A stretch of 64,000 bases of DNA from Pedobacter rhodius (GTDB taxonomy: Bacteria; Bacteroidota; Bacteroidia; Sphingobacteriales; Sphingobacteriaceae): the NCBI RefSeq assembly GCF_027213645.1, contig NZ_JAPWGL010000006.1, positions 124,001-188,000 on the forward strand. Direction: 5' to 3'. The notes below the pieces were generated by a model. It was not told the DNA's origin. It saw only the letters and a list, made by a program, of their open reading frames with translations, and ran no database searches. This document shows positions 57,658 through 64,000 of this stretch, piece after piece. A program made the position numbers and the translations under genes. Each line of letters begins with the position of its first letter. Positions within the stretch are counted from its first letter, which is position 1.

Positions 57658-58734
57658 ATGAAAAATAATACTATCCTAAACCTTGCAGTAATTGCAATTT
57701 TAAGTTTAACCATTGCCTGTAACGGCGCTGCGCAAAAAGCAGATAGCGCCGAAGTAAAACCACTATATGTATCAGAACCGGTAGATTTTGATACGGATGA
57801 TCCGGCAATCTGGGTAAACCCGGTCGATCCCGCCCAATCTTTAGTCATCGGTACAGATAAAGATACCAATGGTGGTTTATACGTTTTCGATTTAAAAGGT
57901 AAGATTATTAAATCGAAAACGATCAGAGGTTTGAACAGACCGGATAACGTTGATATAGCTTATGGTTTACCGCTTGAGGGTAAAAAAACAGATATAGCCG
58001 TAACAACAGAACGTTATACGCATAAACTCAGGATTTATGCATTGCCGGATATGAAGCCGGTTGATAATGGCGGCATACCAGTTTTTGTTGGTGAAACCGG
58101 CGAGGAGTTTCGCGATTTGATGGGTATTTCGATGTACACCGCTCCGGATGGCAAGATTTATGCAATTGTTGGCCGCAAAACCGGACCGAAAGAAGGCTCT
58201 TATCTTTGGCAGTATTTATTAACTGATGATGGAAAGGGAAGTGTAAAAGCAGATTTAGTTCGGAAATTTGGAAAATATAGCGGCAAGAAAGAAATAGAGG
58301 CTATAGCGGTTGATAATGAATTGGGCTACGTGTATTACTGTGATGAGCAGTTTGGCGTACGCAAATATTATGCGGACCCGGCTAAGGGAAATGAAGAACT
58401 GGCTTTATTCGGACAGGGCGATTTCTCTGTTGATAACGAAGGAATTGCTGTTTATAAAACAGCCGGAAATAAAGGTTATATACTCGTATCTGACCAGGGT
58501 TCAAGACAGCTGAAGGTATACAGCAGAACCGGAAACAACAAGTCACCTAATCAGCACCCGCTGTTAACCACGATTAAATACTCGGCGAATCAAACCGATG
58601 GAATAGATGTTGTATCCGTTCCTTTAAACTCGGATTTCAAACACGGTTTACTGGTGGCTATGAGTGATGATAAAACATTTCATTTTTATAAATGGGAAGA
58701 TTTGGCCGGTAAGGAATTAGCGGTTAATCCGTAA
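57658..58734 (+). CDS. Beta-propeller phytase (3-phytase), lipoprotein
   Basis: A 358-aa lipoprotein (lipobox TIAC) of the calcium-dependent beta-propeller phytase family. Signatures are TDDPAIWVNPVDPAQSLVIG, VFDLKGKII, RPDNVDIAYG, KEIEAIAVDNELGYVYYCDEQFGVRKYYADP and DNEGIAVYK; the many Asp and Glu form the calcium sites. It releases phosphate from inositol hexakisphosphate outside the cell. With the TonB receptor and lipoprotein it forms a phosphate-scavenging locus. Confidence 0.93.
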   Translation: MKNNTILNLAVIAILSLTIACNGAAQKADSAEVKPLYVSEPVDFDTDDPAIWVNPVDPAQSLVIGTDKDTNGGLYVFDLKGKIIKSKTIRGLNRPDNVDIAYGLPLEGKKTDIAVTTERYTHKLRIYALPDMKPVDNGGIPVFVGETGEEFRDLMGISMYTAPDGKIYAIVGRKTGPKEGSYLWQYLLTDDGKGSVKADLVRKFGKYSGKKEIEAIAVDNELGYVYYCDEQFGVRKYYADPAKGNEELALFGQGDFSVDNEGIAVYKTAGNKGYILVSDQGSRQLKVYSRTGNNKSPNQHPLLTTIKYSANQTDGIDVVSVPLNSDFKHGLLVAMSDDKTFHFYKWEDLAGKELAVNP

Positions 58735-58763
58735 TTATTAAAGCTAAAGAATTTTTGAATTAG

Positions 58764-58800
58764 CAGCAAGAGGTGCAGTTTTGTAACTCTTGCTGTGTTT
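58764..58800 (+). terminator. Hairpin terminator after the phytase gene
   Basis: CAGCAAGAG pairs perfectly with CTCTTGCTG across 14 bases and is followed by TGTTTT. The T-run is short. Confidence 0.65.
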
Positions 58801-58834
58801 TACAAATAAATTTTAAGTTTTTTTTTTGCCAGTT

Positions 58835-59308
58835 TTAATTCGCAGGAAGGTAATATTGTTTTAAATGAAGAGGCTGAGCAGGGATGGATGCCCCATTTGC
58901 CAGAAAAATAATATCTGCCTCAATAAGCCATCTTTCTGGCAGGCCATTTCCAGCTCGCAATCTTCTGCCTATGATTTTACCATCAACAGGCAACATTGAA
59001 GTCGAAAAGCAGGTGGCGCAGTTATTCTGATATTTTACCTTGCCCGCCAGGAAATTTTCTTTTGTTAGGATGAAGCTATCGCCAATCATCGGTGCCATCA
59101 TATAAAGGGAAAAGGCTGAATAGTCGATGCTCGTATGCGCCCAGAAAACACGGTACTGGCCTGTAGTCAAAAGTATTTTAATACCATCCATTCCGGCATT
59201 ATCGGCATACAAAAAGTTACATGCTGCTCCGGTAGGGCATACCGTCAGGTTGTCTTCGCTTAGAAGATGTTCTTCGGTTGCAGTTTCTTTTTTACAGCCG
59301 CCAAGCAC
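58835..59308 (-). pseudogene. Probable 5'-truncated lipoprotein gene
   Basis: A 157-codon frame whose only possible start is a GTG directly before LGGCKKET, which reads like the end of a lipoprotein signal peptide (lipobox L-G-G-C). An in-frame stop lies eight codons upstream (TAA), so no hydrophobic signal can be made. The body (CPTGAACNFLYADNAGMDG; NNCATCFSTSMLPVDGKIIG) is well formed and resembles Bacteroidota hypothetical lipoproteins. Either the 5' end was lost or frameshifted, or it is a recently dead gene. Confidence 0.6.
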
Positions 59309-59532
59309 TGGTACGCAGTTACTTGTTTAGTTCATTGTTAAATTATGCTCTTTCAGTCGTTAAAGACCCCGAATCATTTAATATTCTATTTAAATAGCGA
59401 AGCATATTTTAACAATTTCATAATCCTACCTGACAAAATTCCTAATCTCGTAGGTTCATCTTTGTGGCACATTAAAGCGCCAGTTTGTGGTTGCCAATAA
59501 TGCATTATCCAAACAACCATAACTAATCATTC

Positions 59533-62520
59533 ATGAAACAAAATTACAAATTCAGTTATTTGTCTTTGATTGGAAGATGGCAGTATTTTGCTGTTTTCTT
59601 GCTATTATGCTCACTAAATATTTTTGCTCAGGGAAATAAAACGATTACCGGTAAAGTTACCGACGAAACCAACCAACCTGTTCCAGGGGTTACTGTAAGA
59701 ATAAAAGGAAGCACCGGGGGAACAGCGACCAATTCGGATGGTTTATACAGCATCCAGGCCAAAAATACCGATGTGCTTATCTATTCTATGCTTGGCGGTT
59801 TAGCTAAAGAAATTGCCGTTGGTAATCAAACCAGCATAAATGTAACCTTGATGCCCGATAATCAAACCCTTAAAGATGTTGTGGTAATTGGCTATGGCAC
59901 TGCAAATAAAAAAGATTTAACAGGCGCTGTTACCTCCATAAAATCAGAAGAATTTAACCAGGGCGTATTGGTTAATCCGGCACAGCTTTTACAAGGTAAA
60001 GTAGCCGGTTTAAATGTTACCAAAAGCGGCGATCCGAATGCAAAACCTTCAACCATTTTACGTGGCCCGTCTACTTTAAGGGAGGGTGCTGCGCAAGAAC
60101 CCTTTTATGTTATTGACGGTGTTCCCGGCGCTTCGATTGATTTACTGGCACCTTCTGATATTGAAAACATCGATATTTTAAAAGATGCATCTTCAACCGC
60201 AATTTATGGCTCAAGGGCGGCGAATGGGGTAATCATCGTGACGACAAAACGTTCCAAAAATGGTCAGTCCCGTTTATCTTATAGTGGTTATGCTGCTGTT
60301 GAAAAGGTTTCAAAAAAATACGATATGCTTTCAGCACCTGAATTAAGGCAATACCTGGCCGATAATAAACAAACGTTAAACCCAGTTGACGATGATGGAT
60401 CTGATACCAATTGGCAGTCTTTGCTGGAAAGAACAGGTTATTCGCAGAATCATAACCTTTCTTATGGTGGCGGAAGTCAATCTTCTGATTATGGCGCAAG
60501 TGTAAATTACCTTGATAATAGGGGGATTTTAAAAAACACCTCTTTAAAAAGAACTGTAGTACGAGGTTATCTAAATCAGAAATTTTTTAACGACAGGTTA
60601 AAACTGGGCTTAACCATTACCAACAGTAATTCGAAAAGCAGTGATATTTATCAGTCGCAGGCTTTGCCGAATATGCTTTTTTACTTGCCTACTGTTAGTC
60701 CTTTTAACACAGACGGCACCTATAAAGAAAATTACAACCGCACCGGAAGTGGTACGCGTAATCCATTATCGATTGTAGATAACAATCGCATCGATAACCT
60801 GAACAACAAAACATTAATTAATGGTATGGCCCAGGTCAATATTCTCGACGGGCTGAGGTTTACAGCAAGTGTTTCTTCACAAAGAGACCAGAATAATTAC
60901 AGCACTTATCTAAATAGCCAGTCGGGATTGGCGAGAGGCGTAAACGGACAAGCACAGAAAATTGATGTTTTGAACAAAAGCCAGGTATTGGAAGGTTATT
61001 TCAATTACGATAAAACTTTTGGTAAACACAGCCTGAAATTGCTTGGCGGTTATTCATGGCAGGAAGATCGCACCAACGATGGTTTTGGCGTTACGACACA
61101 AAATTTTTCTAATGATAATTTAGGTTACAATAACCTGTTTCTATCTAACCCGACTTTGCTTTCGCAAATAGCCTTTAATAACGCACCAATATCTACTTTG
61201 AGGTTAATATCTTATTATGGCAGGGTTCAGTACAATTATAATGAAAAGTATCTTTTCCAGGCATCACTTAGAAATGATGGTTCATCAGCATTTGGAAGGA
61301 ATAATCGTTGGGGATTATTCCCTGCGGTATCTGCCGGCTGGAGAATTATTGGTGAAGAATTTATGCAGGCTGTTCCGGTAATAAGTGATTTAAAACTTCG
61401 TGCAGGTTATGGTGTATCGGGTAATAGTTTAGGTTTCGATGCTTTCTCTTCTTTATTGATTTACGGTACACTTTCAGGAAGTAACAAATTCTTAAACAAC
61501 GGAAATATTAGCAATGCAATTGGCCCGGTTAGGAATGAAAACCCTAACTTAAAATGGGAAAGTACGGCAACTACCAACATTGGTTTAGATTTTGGTTTAT
61601 TTAAAGACAGAATTACAGGTTCTGTTGATTTTTATGTTAAGCAAACTTCTGATTTGATTTACGATCGTTATGAGGTGTCTACAACACAATTTTTCCTGCC
61701 AACCATTACTGCAAACGTTGGTAAAATTAAAAACACAGGTATAGAGTTTGCTTTAAATGCCGTCGCAGTTAAAACCGATAACTTTAAATGGACAACTTCG
61801 CCTAACATTGCGCATAATAAAAATGTTGTTCAAACTTTATCAGATGATTTTTATAAAATAGCGGCTATTCAAACTGCGCAGCTTGGGGGTAAGGGGCAAT
61901 CTGGTAATTTTAGTCAGCTTATTCAGCCTGGGTTTGCCCTGGGTACTTTTAATTTATGGAATTATGCAGGCAAAAATGCTGCAGGGGTAAGTACATATAT
62001 TAATGCCGCCGGACAAACCATTGCAACCCAGCCCCTAACAACAGATGCAAAAATTGCAGGTGATGCACAACCAAAATTAATTTATGGCTGGGTGAATAGT
62101 TTCAGTTATAAGAACTGGGATTTAAATTTCCTGGTTCGCGGTGTATTGGGTAACAAAATTTTAAATGCCACAAAAGCATCCTTAAATAACCCGGCTGATG
62201 CTAAACTTCAAAACATTCCCCGATTTACCCTTGGCGAATCATTTAACGATATAAATGCTTACCTGATTTCAGACCGTTTTCTGGAAAGTGGTTCTTACCT
62301 GCGTTTAGATAATGCTACGTTGGGCTATACCATTAAACCTAAAACGCCTTCAATTAAAGCCATCAGATTATATGTTACCGCAAACAACCTTTTTGTGATG
62401 ACCAAATACAGCGGCCTTGATCCGGAAATTAACATCGGCGGCTTAACGCCCGGCATTGATAACAATAATTATTATCCTAAAACAAGAACCTTCAGTTTTG
62501 GTGTAAGTGCATCATTCTAA
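59533..62520 (+). CDS. SusC/RagA-type TonB-linked outer-membrane protein
   Basis: A 995-aa SusC family receptor: signal peptide, carboxypeptidase-like domain (ITGKVTDETNQPVPGVTVRIKG), a TonB box-like LKDVVVIGYGT, and the SusC plug signature IENIDILKDASSTAIYGSRAANGVIIVTTK, then a barrel ending FSFGVSASF. It forms a nutrient import channel with the SusD lipoprotein encoded 11 bases downstream. The substrate cannot be told; no glycoside hydrolase lies within the window. Confidence 0.95.
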   Translation: MKQNYKFSYLSLIGRWQYFAVFLLLCSLNIFAQGNKTITGKVTDETNQPVPGVTVRIKGSTGGTATNSDGLYSIQAKNTDVLIYSMLGGLAKEIAVGNQTSINVTLMPDNQTLKDVVVIGYGTANKKDLTGAVTSIKSEEFNQGVLVNPAQLLQGKVAGLNVTKSGDPNAKPSTILRGPSTLREGAAQEPFYVIDGVPGASIDLLAPSDIENIDILKDASSTAIYGSRAANGVIIVTTKRSKNGQSRLSYSGYAAVEKVSKKYDMLSAPELRQYLADNKQTLNPVDDDGSDTNWQSLLERTGYSQNHNLSYGGGSQSSDYGASVNYLDNRGILKNTSLKRTVVRGYLNQKFFNDRLKLGLTITNSNSKSSDIYQSQALPNMLFYLPTVSPFNTDGTYKENYNRTGSGTRNPLSIVDNNRIDNLNNKTLINGMAQVNILDGLRFTASVSSQRDQNNYSTYLNSQSGLARGVNGQAQKIDVLNKSQVLEGYFNYDKTFGKHSLKLLGGYSWQEDRTNDGFGVTTQNFSNDNLGYNNLFLSNPTLLSQIAFNNAPISTLRLISYYGRVQYNYNEKYLFQASLRNDGSSAFGRNNRWGLFPAVSAGWRIIGEEFMQAVPVISDLKLRAGYGVSGNSLGFDAFSSLLIYGTLSGSNKFLNNGNISNAIGPVRNENPNLKWESTATTNIGLDFGLFKDRITGSVDFYVKQTSDLIYDRYEVSTTQFFLPTITANVGKIKNTGIEFALNAVAVKTDNFKWTTSPNIAHNKNVVQTLSDDFYKIAAIQTAQLGGKGQSGNFSQLIQPGFALGTFNLWNYAGKNAAGVSTYINAAGQTIATQPLTTDAKIAGDAQPKLIYGWVNSFSYKNWDLNFLVRGVLGNKILNATKASLNNPADAKLQNIPRFTLGESFNDINAYLISDRFLESGSYLRLDNATLGYTIKPKTPSIKAIRLYVTANNLFVMTKYSGLDPEINIGGLTPGIDNNNYYPKTRTFSFGVSASF

Positions 62521-62531
62521 AAAATACGAAA

Positions 62532-64000
62532 ATGAAAAAGTTTATCCTTTTATTTAATATTCTGGCCTGTTTAATGATTTTCGAATCATGCAGCAAGCTC
62601 GATGTCGATGTAGAATCGCAATACGTTAAAGATAATTTTCCTTATACCAATTCAGATTATGCGGCGCTTTTCGGCACCATGTATTCCAACCTTTCTTCTC
62701 AATATGGCGTGCCCTACTGGAGAATGCAGGAACTTTCTACGGATGCGGCAATTATTCCGGCCCGCGATGGAAACTTTGATGATGGTGGACAGTATCGTCA
62801 GCTTCATTACCATACCTGGACAATTGACCATCCGAATGTGAGAGACATCTGGCAATGGGGTTTTGGCGGAATCAATAACTGTAACCGTTTAATTAACCTA
62901 ACCAACGAATCTTCAGTTTCTGATGCTAATAAGGCAAGCAGCTTAGCAGAAATAAAAGCCATGCGGGCTTTATATTATTACTTTATGATGGATTTATATG
63001 GTAATGTGCCAATAATTGATGCGTTCCCGGTAAGTACGCTTCCGGGCAATCAAACCCGCGAAAAAGTTTTCGAATTTATTGAAAAAGAGCTTTTAGCCGT
63101 AGTTGCACAACTGCCGGTAAAGGATAACAGTAATCGTGTTCTTGTTTATGGCAGGCCAACGCAAGCGATGGCTTATGCATTATTAGAAAAAATGTATTTA
63201 AATGCCGAAGTCTACACCGGAAAAGCAAGGTATGCAGATGCAGTTGTAATGGCAGATAATATTTTAAAAAACACCAATTATGCTTTGGATGCAAAGTATA
63301 GTGATATTTTCGATGTAAATAACGGACCGCAGATTAATGAAACCATTTTTGCAATTCCTTACGATCAGCAGATTCCCGGCAACCAGATGACAAGGTTTGG
63401 GTTTTACCCTGCTTTGGCTGCAGCTTATGGTATTAATGTAGGTTTCAGTATCGCCATGAGTACAACACCTGAATATTACAACCGGTTTAATTTAACCAAT
63501 GATATCCGGAATAGCTTTTGGTTAATTGGTAAACAATATGCACCTGATGCCAATCGTAAACCCGATTTAACCAAGCCGGTATTTGTAGCAGGTACAACCA
63601 CACAAATAGAGATTACACCAGATTTAATTTTAAAACCAGGTAAGCCAATGGATCTGGGTAACACGGTTGCCGACCAGGCGAAAGGCGTGCGTTCGGTTAA
63701 GTACTGGCCTGATGTAAATGCCATCCAGGCAACAAGATTAAATGGAAACGATATGCCTGTTTTTCGTTTAGCAGATGTAATGCTTATGAAAGCGGAAGCT
63801 ATTTTAAGAGGTGCCACCGCGACAACAGTTAATGGCGAATTGCAAACACCCTTAGTGCTTTTAAATAAAATAAGAAGTCGTGCGGGTGCTGCAGCTGCAA
63901 CAAGCATAACCTTAACTACTTTGCTTGATGAAAGGGCCCGTGAGTTTAGCTGGGAAGCCTGGAGAAGAAACGATTTAATCCGCTTCGGTCAATTCGAAAC
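62532..64000 (+). CDS. SusD/RagB-type surface lipoprotein, 3' end outside window
   Basis: The frame opens at the ATG at 62532 and remains open to the window end (489 codons visible). It has a lipoprotein signal with lipobox FESC, the SusD-type TPR start (MREL-like WRMQELSTDAAIIPARDGN; ICNCNRL-like NNCNRLINL), the central AEIKAMRALYYYFMMDLYGNVPI block, and the late RLADVMLMKAEAIL and FSWEAWRRNDLIRFG stretches. Perhaps 20-60 residues are missing. It binds ligand on the cell surface and closes the SusC channel. Confidence 0.94.
   Translation, partial: MKKFILLFNILACLMIFESCSKLDVDVESQYVKDNFPYTNSDYAALFGTMYSNLSSQYGVPYWRMQELSTDAAIIPARDGNFDDGGQYRQLHYHTWTIDHPNVRDIWQWGFGGINNCNRLINLTNESSVSDANKASSLAEIKAMRALYYYFMMDLYGNVPIIDAFPVSTLPGNQTREKVFEFIEKELLAVVAQLPVKDNSNRVLVYGRPTQAMAYALLEKMYLNAEVYTGKARYADAVVMADNILKNTNYALDAKYSDIFDVNNGPQINETIFAIPYDQQIPGNQMTRFGFYPALAAAYGINVGFSIAMSTTPEYYNRFNLTNDIRNSFWLIGKQYAPDANRKPDLTKPVFVAGTTTQIEITPDLILKPGKPMDLGNTVADQAKGVRSVKYWPDVNAIQATRLNGNDMPVFRLADVMLMKAEAILRGATATTVNGELQTPLVLLNKIRSRAGAAAATSITLTTLLDERAREFSWEAWRRNDLIRFGQFE

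Overview
The window looks like chromosomal DNA of a Bacteroidota bacterium, most likely Sphingobacteriaceae and probably Pedobacter or a close relative. The evidence is low G+C, an alternative complex III operon, SusC/SusD and other TonB-dependent receptors, LytTR two-component genes, promoter elements of the TAnnTTTG type, and protein wording typical of Pedobacter. The species call is an inference.

Layout. 1-13041: aerobic respiratory operon on + (actB partial, actC-F, cytochrome oxidase subunits II and I, heme A synthesis ctaA/ctaB, two subunit III genes, subunit IV, a degenerate SCO-like protein, DUF420). 13136-15716: small membrane proteins, DUF2461 and an OmpA lipoprotein, with intergenic repeats. 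15810-21640: a candidate RiPP (class I lanthipeptide-like) locus with a full-length LanB-type dehydratase, five tandem 48-aa precursor genes too short for usual ORF calling, and a LytTR histidine kinase and response regulator on the opposite strand. 21829-24302: HsdR_N-like protein and HtpG. 24656-31556: receiver protein, BadF-type sugar kinase and an RND efflux operon. 32060-39588: M61 peptidase, small barrel protein, acyl-CoA synthetase, gamma-glutamyltransferase, OmpA. 39915-43266: AraC regulator divergent from a hydrolase/DoxX/DHFR-like operon. 43424-48955: an oxidative methionine-repair regulon. 49271-51579: DUF6588, tRNA-Lys, a broken tRNA copy and small ORFs. 51729-58734: TPR-HTH regulator, TonB receptor, lipoprotein and beta-propeller phytase. 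58835-64000: a truncated lipoprotein and a SusC/SusD pair, the SusD gene running off the end.

Two systems stand out. (1) In the RiPP locus the five precursors share an almost invariant 25-residue C-terminus with eight Ser/Thr and one Cys; the fifth copy has Val in place of the Cys. No cyclase, protease or exporter is visible. Direct repeats with 20-21-bp phasing, as expected for LytTR regulators, precede the precursors and recur near the regulator gene in the same geometry to a -7-like box. (2) Four copies of the motif TGTAAGG-N14/15-CGACTAA lie upstream of msrB-msrA, the DUF1223/cytochrome b/molybdoenzyme operon, the ECF sigma gene and a Met/Lys-rich exported peptide gene. This defines, from sequence alone, an ECF sigma regulon resembling the SigF/MrpX/YedY hypochlorite defence described in Azospira suillum, here with a different type of anti-sigma factor and added lipoprotein Msr enzymes.

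Limits: no alignment or database search was run. Family names come from motif recognition, and functions of hypothetical proteins are not asserted.
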